From NCBI GenBank assembly GCA_018524725.1, contig JAEUWP010000408.1, forward strand, positions 1 to 64,000: 64,000 nt of DNA, given 5' to 3'. Made by a program: the position numbers and the translations under genes. This document shows positions 23,165-34,790 of this stretch, one piece after another (the stretch's first letter is position 1; each line of letters opens with the position of its first letter). The stretch comes from Podaxis mareebaensis (lineage: Eukaryota; Basidiomycota; Agaricomycetes; Agaricales; Agaricaceae). The notes under the pieces were generated by a model. It searched no databases. It was not told where the DNA came from and saw only the letters and a program-made list of their open reading frames with translations.

Positions 23165-24783
23165 GCGAAAAGTCGGATTCCTGTGCCTCTATGCGCTCGC
23201 GGATGATTGCAAGACAGGATTGTATAAGGAGGGATATGTAGGTTGGATGTCCGAAAGACTCGCCGTACCGTCGTTGTGCGGAAGGGATCGCCAGTGGGTG
23301 AGTTACCTCGACTAGGGATGTGATTGTGATAGAGGAGAAGAGGAACAAAGGGGGAATCAAGAAATGTGCATGTTTCGGCCTGGCGTGTTTTTGAACATAT
23401 TCGTACCAGAGACAAATTCTGCCACGCGAGCATGTTATGTTTCCCCGATCCACTGGATGATATAATTGACGACCAGGCCACAACGTCCAGAAGACTGGCT
23501 AAAGGTATACTCGAATCCAGGTATTTTATCCAGCATAAACAAGAACATAAAAAGGTCGCTCGAATGCCCGTTGTTGACAAGTTGGTGGTTTGAGTAAATG
23601 AGGTGATACATAAGCTCCGCTGATCTCAACGTGTGGCGCTCACTACCACCGTGCACATGACAAGCCTATCTTGCTGAGTGCTCCGACTCTCTTCTCTGTC
23701 TCCAAGCACTCGAAACCTTCATCAATTGTTACCTTCCACCTGCGAACCACGAGAAGGGGCTCCAACATTCAGCAACGCGCCGTATCCGCAACCAGCTCCT
23801 GTCCTGTGACATTCTGGCTTTCCGCTGGTCAACATTGCGACCTCACAGGACGGACCTCTTCAAAGTGACTACTTCTACTTTTGTTAAAAACGAGCCAGTT
23901 GACATCACGAGCACTACCTCATGCCTGTTACCTGAAATACCAATGTATTCCATCCTCGCTTCTTGAACTTCCATGGCATGCCTCTTGGAAACATTACAGG
24001 TTCCATTCCAAGTCGGTCACCGGATCTTTATTCGCCTCTCGTAAAGTCCGGTGCATGGCTTCAATTTTCATTGCAATAACACGGCATCTGTACACAAAGA
24101 CTTCCATGATCGCGTTATGTCCTCAAAATGCACCATCATCATTTCCGCGAGTCGCGGACCGGATGAAGTACAGTATACCTACCCAGCTTCAATTTGAGTT
24201 GGGCCTCGGGCCAAACCATGCTTGGCATAGCCTTGCACATGACACCAAGCCGGCTGCATTGGGCTCGCCTCCTATTCTTAAGTGGTTGCGTTTCATTTTT
24301 GGGTTATCCAACTCCAGTGCAGTGTTTCCTCGCCTTCAACTCACGAACTTGAGTTGAAAAAAGAATGGGACGCCCTCCCAGTGTTCCGGTGAAGAGTGCA
24401 AGCTGGTCTCCCTCAAATTTCCGCCTCCTTCAAATCCTATACGTCTCAATCTTCCATACTCTTCATTGGAGAGAACAGACAGTGTCCGAGTTTCTGGAAT
24501 AATGGACGAGACAAGTAGCGAGTAGTGGCGGGGGTGCTATATATGCAGCGCCATGTATTTAGTACGCCTTGACCGCGGAGCCAAATTCAAATTCAGCCAC
24601 ACTGACCGGAACTCACAGGACTGCCTACTAGAAGCTGAAATTTACGAGACCATACATGCTCGACGCCATTCTCCCGACAGGACACTCGAAGTCGACGACA
24701 TATAAGAACGAAGATGTACAACCTTGGAGACCTCGCTTCAGTAGCCTCCCCTGTAATCTGTGAACATCACCTCTTCAACAGCA
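23165..24783. other. Intergenic gap between cyclin and LysM genes
   Basis: Divergent spacer. Frames at 23671-23868 and 23881-24357 lack domains, and nothing supports them as genes. The last 100 bp carries the LysM promoter. Confidence 0.45.
24701..24708 (+). promoter_or_regulatory. TATA box of the LysM gene
   Basis: TATAAGAA lies 76 bp upstream of the LysM start codon, at a normal distance for a TATA-driven fungal promoter. Confidence 0.5.
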
Positions 24784-25443
24784 ATGTTCTCCAAGTCCCT
24801 TGCCGCCGTTATCATCTTGGCTGCCTTGGGTACTGTCCTTTAGTTCCCTGTGCGAGCAGTCGTTTTGCTGATCCTCATTCTGTTAGCGCCTGTCATCTCC
24901 GCGGCTGATCCTCCTTGCACCAGACATGCCACAGTCGAGCAAGGCGACACCTGCGACAAGATCTGCCAAAGGGCTCAAGTCTCAATGTAAATAGACATCT
25001 CCCCCAGTCGAACACAAGAACAAGTATCAATTTCTGACTTAACCTGCACTTAGCTTCCAGCTCCGCCACTTTAACACTTGGATTGATCCCCAGTGCTCCA
25101 ACCTTCACGCCGGACAGGTAAGCGCAACCCAGCTTCTTAGACGGCTTTCGCAGTTAACCTTACCGGGTGTACTAGGACTTGTGCCTTGCTAAGGAAGGCC
25201 AAGATTGCACCAAGCTTCACCAAGTGGTTGAGGGCGACTACTGCTACAAGATCGTTCAAGACGCTGGCATCACGATGGATGTCTTCCTTGCGAACAATGG
25301 TATGCAACAGTCCGACTGCCAACATATTTACCCCGGCCAGGTGAGTCTATCATTTTCTGATGCTGTTAGGACTCATGGCGAGACTTTATGTCGACCAGAT
25401 GCTTTGCATCGCTGGTGAGCGCATCCCTTATGATAGCAAATAA
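24784..25443 (+). CDS. Secreted protein with two LysM domains
   Basis: Five exons: 24784-24829, 24887-24986, 25054-25117, 25176-25340, 25399-25443; 139 aa. Residues 1-21 are a clear signal peptide (MFSKSLAAVIILAALAPVISA). Two LysM modules follow: about 29-73 (HATVEQGDTCDKIC ... LHAGQDLCL) and about 85-129 (HQVVEGDYCYKIV ... IYPGQMLCIA). Both have the VxxGDxC start and the GQxLC end; the first has a Trp where many LysMs have ..N.xID. Two-LysM secreted proteins bind chitin oligomers and serve either wall remodelling or masking of chitin from hosts or competitors; which applies here is unknown. Every exon join was fixed by phase and by the repeat pattern. The last acceptor (cgaccag) was chosen because it restores GQMLCIA; the alternative at 25370 does not. 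No catalytic domain is attached. Confidence 0.85.
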
Positions 25444-25826
25444 ACGCGACGGTTGTTTGGCAAGCTGCGAGGATCGTCATCGATGTTTCTTTGGAAACAC
25501 AAATTATAAGCAATGATGTAACGAATAGTCAGAATGAATTACCCCTACAATCATTTCGGTCTGCAACCTTTGCAAATTTCTGAACATACAATGAGTGTTG
25601 CCCAGGTTCGGGCTGAAGGAGACACCTCAGACTGCGAAACTCTCCGAACCAATTGTCTGAGGTCTACAACTCTGATCCCTACAATCAAAATGTACTGAAA
25701 GACGAGGCTACTACCCCTATCGCAACGTTTTGCATATAATACATTGCTAAGAGTAAGGCATATAAATGGTCTGTCCCTTCCTACGTCATTGTATAATTTC
25801 CCTACTAGTTTTCATCGAGTGCAGAC
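25444..25826. other. Convergent 3' gap
   Basis: Lies between the LysM and F-box B stops; 383 bp. Presumed 3' UTRs of both; no coding signal. Confidence 0.5.
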
Positions 25827-27467
25827 TCAAAACTCCGACAAATCATCCAACAGATCATGGCGCTGCCAATCACACTCTATCTCAACCTCATCTTCCTCAA
25901 CCACCACCTTCATACCATCGCCAACGAATTCCCTCATGCCCTCAATGAAATCCCGTGGCCACGGTTTCAAATAGTCAAAGGAGAGGATCAAATGGTCCAA
26001 GGTTTCCTTCGTTGCTGTTCGCCGTAAGCGTATCATTTCCAGAAAAGTTTGAACTGTGCATGTAGTCATTTGATTTGTCTTCGCTGTTAGATGGAGTTTG
26101 CGAAGGGAGGGTAACATCTGGAGTGCTCTGTTCGGCTGCGGGGTCAAGAGCTCGAGAAGGCTGGTTTTGAGTGACGGCCAACAACTGATTTTCAGATTCG
26201 AGAGAGAGATGAGAGGGAGTAACATGCTCTTCAGTCTGCGTTTGTCTCGCCTCCGAAGCCGGAAATCGAGATTCTGGATCGAGTTGGGGTATAAGCATAA
26301 CAACTGCCAGTCGATATTAGCACTCCAATGCGGGCGCCAGGTGATGGTTTCGAGTGAGGGGAATGAAAGGTACCGGCCCATAGCGTCTTTCCATGGGCGT
26401 GTAAGGTCATGATCGAGGTAGTGGAGGTCTTTGAGACGTTCAAGGGCGATGGAGTCCTTTATCGCGAGAGAATCCGAGGTTGGAGAGGTGTGAAGATCCT
26501 TGCACGAGAAGTACTCCAAGTTCGGACATTGAACGAAGAGTTTGAGGCAGAGATTGGACGATATATGAGTTAAAGTGAGGTGTGTGATCACGTTCCATGG
26601 AAGGTCGACCACGGCGGATCCTGATATTCCCGTGAGCTCGACAGTACGTAGTCGAGGAGCGTTGGTGATTGAGAAAGTGCCGTCAAGAGTGTCAAAAGAG
26701 GACTTCATCCATACCTCCTCCAGGTTAGAAAAAGTCACCGCCTGTTGAACCTTGGCAATATGCGACAGCCAAGGGCGAGGCCACGTCTTGAAACGTAGGG
26801 TCTTCAGCCTATGCCCGTTCTCAACGAAGATGGTCTTGAACGCGTCCTCGTGAGGTATCACATCGGATCTCTCATCATCTGAATCCAGAGGACCACCTCG
26901 GAAGCAGTCGACGATTAACTCGAGTGGCCTGGCCTTCATGTTCCGGAAGTAGGTTCTGAATATAGTGGCGATAGGGAAGTGCTGCTGCCATGCCCAACAA
27001 CCCGTGAGAGGCATTTGTGTCCAGAGCTGTGGTGAGCTCCAGGCAACTTGGCGCCAGTGCGAGCAGACGGCCCCGAGACGGATGGGGGTGAGTGGGTGTC
27101 TGCGCTTGGAGAGAGAACAGCCACTTGGCCTGTCCATGGCATCTGCGTATTGGAAGATTTCTGCGAGTAGCTCCGTAGGGAGTTTGCAGATCGGCGATCG
27201 TTGGTGGTTGGTACGTCGGAGGAGGATAGCTCGACGGGTTTGAAGCTGGCGTATGAGGTCGTCCAAGCGATTGATCTCCTCAGAGTCGGAAGTCATGCTG
27301 TCAGGGGATTGGGCATAGTGATTGTCTGGGGATACAATGCTGTTACCAGATTCTTGGAGAAGGTGCTTTAATTCGGTGAGGAGAACACCGAACTTAGTGT
27401 CGTTATCGCGTTTGGTCTGTGTCTGGCGATGGCCACAGCAAAGACAGCACGAAATGCCTGGTCCCAT
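25827..27467 (-). CDS. F-box-like protein (paralogue B)
   Basis: Single exon, 546 aa, minus strand. Same architecture as the gene at 12911-14590: N-terminal Cys cluster (CCLCCGH), segment before the F-box (INRLDDLIRQLQTRRAILL), F-box (ICKLPTELLAEIFQYADAMD), the CSHWRQVAWSSPQLW element, then leucine-rich-repeat-like blocks. An acidic C-terminus (EEDEVEIECDW) is shared too. It is presumably an SCF substrate receptor; target unknown. Its N-terminus differs from paralogue A, while the F-box and repeat region are collinear. It is intact, so both copies may be active. The two copies point toward each other across about 11 kb. Confidence 0.85.
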   Translation of the reverse strand: MGPGISCCLCCGHRQTQTKRDNDTKFGVLLTELKHLLQESGNSIVSPDNHYAQSPDSMTSDSEEINRLDDLIRQLQTRRAILLRRTNHQRSPICKLPTELLAEIFQYADAMDRPSGCSLSKRRHPLTPIRLGAVCSHWRQVAWSSPQLWTQMPLTGCWAWQQHFPIATIFRTYFRNMKARPLELIVDCFRGGPLDSDDERSDVIPHEDAFKTIFVENGHRLKTLRFKTWPRPWLSHIAKVQQAVTFSNLEEVWMKSSFDTLDGTFSITNAPRLRTVELTGISGSAVVDLPWNVITHLTLTHISSNLCLKLFVQCPNLEYFSCKDLHTSPTSDSLAIKDSIALERLKDLHYLDHDLTRPWKDAMGRYLSFPSLETITWRPHWSANIDWQLLCLYPNSIQNLDFRLRRRDKRRLKSMLLPLISLSNLKISCWPSLKTSLLELLTPQPNRALQMLPSLRKLHLTAKTNQMTTCTVQTFLEMIRLRRTATKETLDHLILSFDYLKPWPRDFIEGMREFVGDGMKVVVEEDEVEIECDWQRHDLLDDLSEF

Positions 27468-28253
27468 GAGTGCTGAGGGCTTATCGGTGGAGATGTTAAA
27501 CCTCTACTCACCCAGAACCGAAGCTTTTAGGTGCAGCATTAGACGCCCATGGATCGGTCACTGCCGTACTGGCGCCAAATGGCCATGTGAGTTCCGCCCT
27601 AAATCCCCGCAGCTCTACGGTGGAGCTCTCGGCAGGACTTGTAGCATGTGCGCGCTTGTCATCAAATTGGTATCGCTGCGGTCGCTGCTGCAGGGCCTTG
27701 GGATCAACATGTTAAAATACCCATTAGGGGGTTCAAATCCGAGGGTATCGATTGAATACTTTAATGAGAAGTAGATGTATGGGGCGAGCGGACGTTATAA
27801 ATGCCGATGATCAATGTCGTTAATGGCTCGTCGAAACGCTGATGTTTTGAGGGCGGGCTCACCTTGCTAAGATAAAGTTGTGGTCCCTCATTCCGCAATT
27901 AATTACGTCAGCATTGTTTGTTTGTTTGTATTTGGTCATTTAGCCACCTCCAAGGGCAATGACCTTGCACACTGCACCAACCGTTCCTCAAGACACTCCG
28001 GATGTAAGTATGCCAGTCCACCATTCCAAAGAGGCCTCAGAACGACTATGCGGATGTCCTGGATGCGTTCTACGTGAAATCGGCGTCGAAATTGGTGCAG
28101 ATTGGGCTGGATGGATCTTAGTATGGCTGGATGCACAAAGTGATGATTTGGGACTTGGGTCGTTAACCGCCGGTTTTTCCCTTTCTTTCCCCTTGCACGC
28201 CGCACCTTTGTCAACGAGGACGCTGATGCGATATCGTTTCTGCAGAATTCACG
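27468..28253. promoter_or_regulatory. Divergent intergenic region, F-box B / RPL2
   Basis: About 790 bp between the starts of the F-box B gene (minus) and RPL2 (plus), so it carries both promoters. No named ribosomal-protein promoter motif was identified by eye. Confidence 0.45.
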
Positions 28254-29236
28254 ATGGGTCGGGTTATTAGGGCACAAAGACGTTCTCATGCAATCGTCAG
28301 TATTTATTTCAAGTGTGATGATCAGGAATTGACCAACGTCCATCCATTCAGTTCAAAGCACACACCCACCACAACAAGGCACCGGCCCAATTCCGTGCTC
28401 TCGACTTCGCTGAGCGCAACGGCTACATTCGGGGTATTGTGAAGGAGATCATCCACGATGCTGGCCGGTGAGTTGGTTGGGGATTGGTTCGACACATTAC
28501 CTGATATTCTCCAACTCTCAGTGGTGCTCCCTTAGCCCGCGTTGTTTTCCGTGACCCCTACCGCTACAAGCTCCGCAAGGAGACTTTCATCGCTACCGAG
28601 GGTCTTCACACTGGTGCCTTCGTCTACTGCGGCAAGAAGGCCACCCTCACCGTCGGCAACGTCCTCCCCGTCTCTCAATGCCCCGAAGGTACCATCATTT
28701 GCAATGTTGAGGAGAAGGTCGGCGACCGTGGTGCCCTCGCTCGCACTTCTGGCAACTATGCCACTATCATTGGCCACTCCCCCGACGACAACAAGACAAG
28801 AATCAGGCTTCCTAGCGGCGCCAAGAAGACTATCTCTGGATCTGCACGTGCTACCGTTGGTATTGTTGCTGGTGGCGGAAGGATCGACAAGCCTTTGCTG
28901 AAGGCTGGCCGTGCATACTACAAATTCAAGGCCAAGCGCTACAAGTACGTCACTGCTTATTTTAAACCCTCAACAAAACGCCTAATGTTGCTTTAGCTGG
29001 CCTCGTACTCGTGGTGTTGCTATGAACCCCGTCGATCATCCTCATGGTGGTGGTAACCACCAGCACATCGGTCACGCCTCGACAGTGGCTCGCTCCGCTG
29101 TTCCTGGCCAGAAAGTCGGTCTCATTGCTGCTCGCCGCGTACGTCGCTTTTCACCCGGTTCGATGAATTATCGGAGACTGACCATTTTGTACAGACTGGT
29201 CTACTACGTGGTACCGTCAAGGTCAAGGAGGTCTAG
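28254..29236 (+). CDS. RPL2: Ribosomal protein uL2 (cytosolic L2/L8)
   Basis: Five exons: 28254-28295, 28352-28467, 28522-28944, 28997-29138, 29195-29236; 254 aa, the same length as yeast L2. Recognisable blocks: [75 protein letters not shown] and the nearly invariant [16 protein letters not shown] near the peptidyl-transferase centre; C-terminus [19 protein letters not shown]. It is a component of the 60S subunit. Introns are 52-56 bp. Codon use is strongly C-ending in exon 3, as expected for a highly expressed gene. It is convergent with the FGGY kinase gene, 274 bp between stops. Confidence 0.97.
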
Positions 29237-29510
29237 ATCTATTTTCGCACTTGATTTCCTTTACCTGTCGTGCCTTGATAAAAATACTCTATGTATAATG
29301 AGCCACACGCTCAGTATGCAACGCCATGATCCATGCTACTTTTGAGTCCTGTAACAAGACATGCCACCCACCTATGACACGTTATTGCATTCAGTTATTA
29401 ACCTCTCCAAGTTTGGACGAGTTGAACTGGCCAAGGACCCGCAAGGTTACAAGAAGATTGGTATATTGACACTGAATACAAGTTAGTACATAAAGATAGT
29501 CATTGCACGA

Positions 29511-31627
29511 CTAACGGGTAGCCTCCTCCATCTCCACCCGCCATCGACGTTGGATGTCAATTGTCTCCATGAAGATCTTAAATTTGGCGTTGAGGAGCTT
29601 CTTATCCCTCGCCGAGGCGCTGGGGACTATCAACGTTCCGGGAGGCGTCATCTCAACCTGGAAAGAAGCTGTCAGAACTTCGAAAGCGAAGGAGCTGGAT
29701 AGCTAGCTATACCATAGCTTTCCACAATGCCTTAGCCTGGTCAACCTCACCACCTCTCCCACCTCCTTCCGCTGCAAATCGTCCAAGGATAGCGGCACCA
29801 CGGACAACAGCCGCTGCATGATCTTGTGGTAGGACAACAGGCATGTTGCACACATCGGCAAAAAGTTGCATCAAAGCAAGGTTCTTGGACTGTCCGCCGC
29901 TCATGTAGATCGAGGAGATGGAGTGGCCGCGGCTGTTCAGAACGGCGATGATGTGTCTGGTTTGGAGGGCGATGGATTCGAGTGTTGCGTTGTATTTCTT
30001 TGCGAGGTCGGGGAGGCTTGAGGAAAGTTCGAGGCCGGTGATTGAGCCGCGCATGCGTGGGTCTGCTATTGGTGAGCGGTTGCCTGTGTGTGTAGTGCCC
30101 GGATCAGATATAGACTTTCGTAGGGGTGAGGAGAGGGACAGACCATGGAAGTCTGGGTAGATGTGTAAGTCTTTCGTTAGCTCTGTTAGACTGCTGACGC
30201 CGTTCTCCACTCGGAGTTGTTCGAGGATATCTTCAAGGACTGATTGCGAGCGTCAGGATCTAGCAGTACCATGGTCTGAGGTACGGGACTCACTTTCGTG
30301 TTTGTTCTTTTGCTTCTCCTTGGCAAGTTCTTCCAGCTTTGAATAAGCAGGGTGAGTTGTCAAGACAAAGTCAATGAGCTAAAAGCCGTTATGAGTGCGT
30401 GTGTAACAGTAGAGTTTGTAGTTGAGACTTACCTGGCCGGTGGAAGATTGTCCTCCTTCATTCATCCACCAACCCCTAAACACCGGATCTTTGTATGGTC
30501 CCCAAACACCGTCCACGAAAATGCCATTCGGGCTCTGCAGCAATCGCTTACTCTCGAGTATAAATTGATCATAGGTAGCGCCTTTACCTGGACTATGTGA
30601 CAGGTGCTGGTGCCAGCAATAACGGCCATACGGTGTTGTGATTCTTGGAGACCGGGGAATTTATCCTGGAGGACTCCGTCCTCCTTGTATCGGGCAGCAA
30701 CTGTGCCCAGCCAGCCAGCGTATCTAATAAGCCTTCAGATTTTACACTGTTTCCTAGAACGCCGGGACCTACGCGTCGATCAGAGCACTACCAACAGGCG
30801 TGCCTTCCACCAATCCCAACTCCTCTGCTGCCTGCTTCGAGAGTCCAGTCCCGACAGGCATACCCGCAGTCAACACTTTCCCCTCCTCCGCCCCCATCTG
30901 CACATACTCATTCACCACAAGCTGCCCTAACCCAATTTTCTGAAAGAAATCGTTATGCCACCCCGTTTTTGGCACGAACGAGCATTTGCAGGTGACAGAG
31001 CAGCAAGAACGTGTGCTATCCTTTGTAGCGCGGTATGTGAGGAAGTCTGGGAGGTCGAAGAATTGGCACTTGGAGAAACGTTCTAGAGGCATATTGTTCT
31101 TGAGCCAAAGCACTTTCGGGACCTCCATTTCTAACTGTGGTCCATTACATTGTGAGCGATTGGAGAAGTGGTTGGGGGTGGTGGGGACGTACGCTCATCC
31201 TGCCACCGACGTAGTCCAACACGACGGACCCAGTGCTGTTGATCAAGTCGGCTTCTTTCTCCGCCCGATGGTCTGCCCATAGGATGATATTCCTTTCGCC
31301 GTGTAAGCCTATGTCGTTCCCCTTGGTTACGACAACCGGTTCGCCCTCAAAGTCGGTGACCGCCAAAGAACATGTCGCGTCAAATCCGAGTCCTTTAACT
31401 GATTTCGCGGGTATTTTTGCATCGACGAGGCATGCTTTAATAGTCTTTGATATAGCAGACCAGGTATCCGTAGTTGATTGCTCGAAGATGCGATGGTCAT
31501 GATCGTCCCTCCATGTCTGGGTGTCTTGTGTCGAAGACGCCACAACCGTTCCGTCCTTGGACAACAACGATGCTCGCACGGAGCCCGTTCCTACGTCAAC
31601 CCCGACGTAGTATTCTTCAGTGGACAT
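29511..31627 (-). CDS. FGGY-family carbohydrate kinase
   Basis: Eight exons (31193-31627, 30773-31134, 30588-30723, 30433-30534, 30294-30378, 30144-30239, 29713-30083, 29511-29657); 577 aa. The N-terminal domain opens with YVGVDVGTGSVRASL (phosphate-binding fold), with GLGFDATCSLAV and WADHRAEKEA; the centre has MEVPKVLWLKNNMP; the C-terminal domain has MAVIAGTSTCHI, GWWMNEGGQSSTGQLID, NRSPIADPRMRG and MSGGQSKNLALMQLFADVCNMP. The NEGGQSSTG and PDFHGNRSP motifs are those of the ribulokinase-like/YDR109C-type eukaryotic FGGY proteins, which phosphorylate sugars such as ribulose using ATP. The exact sugar cannot be told from sequence. Start is the first Met before YYVGVDVG. Confidence 0.9.
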
Positions 31628-31935
31628 GGTATCTAGCGAAGTGCTTGCAGGGTTTGATCATACGAGATCATCTTGGAGATAGCAGAGGTCACCAGATCAG
31701 CACCACATGAGAATTCCAGTGGAGCAGTTTATGATGATCAATTTCCCCCAGCATCGTGCAACCCACTACAACTCTCAACAAACTTAGTGCCATACACTTC
31801 CGGAAATACACCTCATTAGAAGTCACAACCGAGGTAGTGCTTTAGAGTTTTCAGGGGAAAGCATAAATTTTTGTGCAGTGAAATACATGTGCTTAGACGA
31901 GCATAATGACAATAAACGGGGAAGAAGGATGGCGT
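31628..31935. other. Intergenic gap, FGGY kinase / RPS25
   Basis: About 308 bp between the start of the kinase gene and the stop of RPS25, both on the minus strand. It must hold the RPS25 3' UTR and the kinase promoter. No coding frame. Confidence 0.5.
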
Positions 31936-32475
31936 TTAGTCAGATGCGGAGGTTACTCGTGCTAGAGAAGGCACGAAGTCGTCAGATGGAGTAGATGAGC
32001 CTAGAGACTGAGATACGCACTGTAGATCAGCTGCGACGAGTGGTGCACAATGGGCTTAATCAGACCATCCTTCTTCAGATGCCTGATAGCAATGCGAGCC
32101 AGCGAGCCGTTGACTTTTAGACGTTCGATGAGGATACTCTGGCTGATGAACTTGAAGGTCGGGACTTCCTTCATGATACGGTCATAGGTGGCCTTGTCGA
32201 GGCTGACGGAATGTTGGGCCTTGTCCTTGACCTTTCCCTTCGACCACTTCTTCTTCTTGGCTGCCTTTCCGCCGCCTGACGGCGCTGCTGCTTTTGCTTT
32301 GGCCTGACGAGAGAAGACCGATCAGTATTGTAGCTCAGCCTAGGTCCATCCACACCCAAAACGTCGCATCCAGCCTAATTTCTACGATCCATCGGTTCCA
32401 CCCAGTGCGTACGGCGTCGACACGACATCTCGAGTATGCCTGGTCACGGTAAACTGGCGTAGGGACACTCACCAT
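31936..32475 (-). CDS. RPS25: Ribosomal protein eS25
   Basis: Three exons: 32473-32475, 32021-32303, 31936-31961; 103 aa. The first exon is only the ATG, followed by a 169-bp intron, longer than the other introns nearby. The protein has the basic N-terminus (KAAKKKKWSKGKVKDK), VSLDKATYDRIMKEVP, ILIERLKVNGSLARIAIRHL and GLIKPIVHHSSQLIYTR, all diagnostic of eS25 in the head of the 40S subunit. It is divergent from GTB1 with 204 bp between start codons. Confidence 0.95.
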
Positions 32476-32679
32476 TCTTGAACTGACCGTCGATGTTGAG
32501 GAGTCCTTGTCGAGGCGTCCCAGATTTCGCTGCGCGCGTGCCTTGTTTGCCCATATTACATAAGCGATCGGGAGGCGCGTGAGTCGACACGTCGATCGAG
32601 CACGTCGTGCCGCTGTAATTACCTGGCCAACCCAAGACTGCTTTCCGGCTCGTGACCACGGTATCTCTGGGGTAGGGCT
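32476..32679. promoter_or_regulatory. Bidirectional promoter RPS25 / GTB1
   Basis: 204 bp separate the two start codons, so control elements and 5' UTRs must overlap or be very compact. The region is CpG-rich. No consensus element was named. Confidence 0.55.
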
Positions 32680-34790
32680 ATGCTGCCTCTATATCTTCTT
32701 CTTCTTCCTCTGTCGTCGCAGGTTGCAGGTGCTGTAGACAAGACGTTTGGAGTCGCGCCGGACCTGGTATCTAAATATGTGCCGACGAATGGGAAGTGGA
32801 GATGTTTAGATGGGTCGAAGGAAATCCCTTGGGACTTTGTGAATGATGATTCCTGCGACTGTACAGATGGAAGCGATGAGCCTGGTGCGTCAACGTCGGC
32901 TCAGTATCGGGATAATTGAGTGTAACTTGGCTTCAGGAACTGGCGCCTGCCCTGATACCTATTTCTACTGTCAAAACAAAGGACATATAGGAGCTTTGAT
33001 TCCAAGCTCAAGAGTAAGAGATGAACTATGCGGTACGCCATCTTGGTCCATGTAGCGGGAAGCCAGGGCTCACAAGTTGACTAGAACCTCAATGCTGCGA
33101 TGGTTCGGACGAGTTGCCTGGCGTTTGTAAGAACGTTTGCAAGGAGGTCGGAGAGGAATACAGGAAGAAGTATGAAGCAGAGATGAAAATTCGCAAGACG
33201 GTAAGCGACCACCTTGCCCCAATATTCCACTGATTAACGCGTCACTATTAGGGGTCTAAGATTCGTTCAACGTACATTGCCTTTGCCCACAAAGAAAAGA
33301 AACGTTTGCAAGAGCGAGTTGAAACTTTAGAGAAAGAGATTACTTCCAAGGAGAAGGAAGTAGAGCGGTTGAAAGGTGCGTCGCATACCCGCTTGAGTTC
33401 ATCTGATTCTGATTCCCTTGGTAGATATCGCTGAGCGTACGGAATCCCTTTCCGCAGCTGCCCTCGAACACAAGAAACAATCTCGTGAGCAACTCCTAAC
33501 TGCCATTTTTCCATATTGCAACTGAACACAATGTTTCTGTAGCTCTCTATCAAACTCTCATTGAGCACCATAACGCCCTCAAGTCTCTCCAACGCGAGCA
33601 CAAAAAGCACCTCGAAAACGAGAAGAAACTCGGTGAGATCCTGGATACCCTTCGCCGCGGGTACAACCCGAACTACCAAGACATGGCTGTTCTGGAAGCC
33701 GTCCGTGGATGGGAAGAGCACGCAGGCCTCCCCCATATCAATGAAGTTCGCAAAGAGGATGGTACGACCGAAAAGACAAAGGAGGATGTCAAGGAGAAGG
33801 AAGAAGAGCCTTTGGAGGAAGGCATGTGGGACGCTGATAAGTTGAAGTATCAGTTGGACGGATTGTTACGCACGGACTACACGTCATTGCTGCTGGAACA
33901 CGATGAATTTACTCGGTCTGGTGGAGAGGATGAAGAGAGTGCTAGTAAGTTTATGCGTTTGAGTTCCAGTAACACGCAGGGTACTGATATGCTACTAGTT
34001 TACGATATTACTCAATACTTGCCCGACTCTGTTCTCGAATATTACGATCAATTCAAAGATAGCATTGTCTCGATCCTAGAAACACTCCGCATCATCCCGG
34101 CGACTGACAAGACATCAGGTATCTTCCTCCCCTCGTTTTTTGTACTTACGCTTATACTCGTCGTCACAGCTGACGCCTCCCGAGCCCGCCAAGCCTTCAC
34201 GGACGCTGAGAACGAACTCAGAAAGCTCCGAGATGAGAAGAAGAATACCGAAGAAGACATTTCGGAGATCTTCGATGTCGAAGGTTTCGGCGCCGATGGC
34301 GAATGGAAGAAACTTGATGGTACCTGTCTTGAGTACGACACCGGAGAATACATCTACGAAGCTTGTCTTTTCAACGAGGCGAAGCAAAAGCCCAAGAATG
34401 GTGGAATGACCTATAGTCTTGGGTGGGTGTTCATCGTTACTTTCCAACGAGTTGATTCTTGAATTGTCTGGAATAGACGGTTCGATTCATGGAATCCTTC
34501 ACCAGACGTCAAACCTGGAACACCCGAGTATTACTCGAAGCAGGTATACAAGCATGGTGCGAGGTGCTGGAATGGACCGGAGCGTAATGTCGTTGTAAGT
34601 CTCGTCCCTCCGAGTTGATTCAGATCCTGGTAATTGACAAAATCTCTGTTAGCTTGTCATGAGCTGTGGCACTGAGAATGCCATTACTTCCGTGCAAGAG
34701 CTCGAGAAGTGCGAATACCAGTTTACGGGCACATCGCCAGCGTTGTGCTTGCCGGTGAACGAGTCGAACAAGTCCCGAGAGGAACTGTAA
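32680..34790 (+). CDS. GTB1: Glucosidase II beta subunit (PRKCSH-like)
   Basis: Ten exons: 32680-32884, 32937-33032, 33085-33200, 33252-33375, 33425-33484, 33543-33944, 33999-34118, 34170-34422, 34477-34594, 34653-34790; 543 aa. Signal peptide (MLPLYLLLLPLSSQVAGA); two LDL-receptor-class-A-like Ca-binding modules (CDCTDGSDEPG about 60-70, CCDGSDELPG about 106-115); a long charged coiled coil (about 135-230); an acidic segment; and a C-terminal mannose-6-phosphate-receptor-like domain (ACLFNEAKQKPKNGG ... CEYQFTGTSPALC). It is the non-catalytic subunit that brings glucosidase II to N-glycans in the ER. The C-terminus is REEL, close to but not a standard H/KDEL signal. The catalytic alpha subunit is not in the window. 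Confidence 0.95.

Noticed and set aside
23881..24357. 158-codon frame upstream of the LysM gene
   Set aside because: No signal peptide, motif or family; composition unlike neighbouring exons.
27640..27760. tRNA-like B box (gggttcaaatcc)
   Set aside because: The T-stem does not pair, no A box lies at the right distance and no acceptor stem forms.
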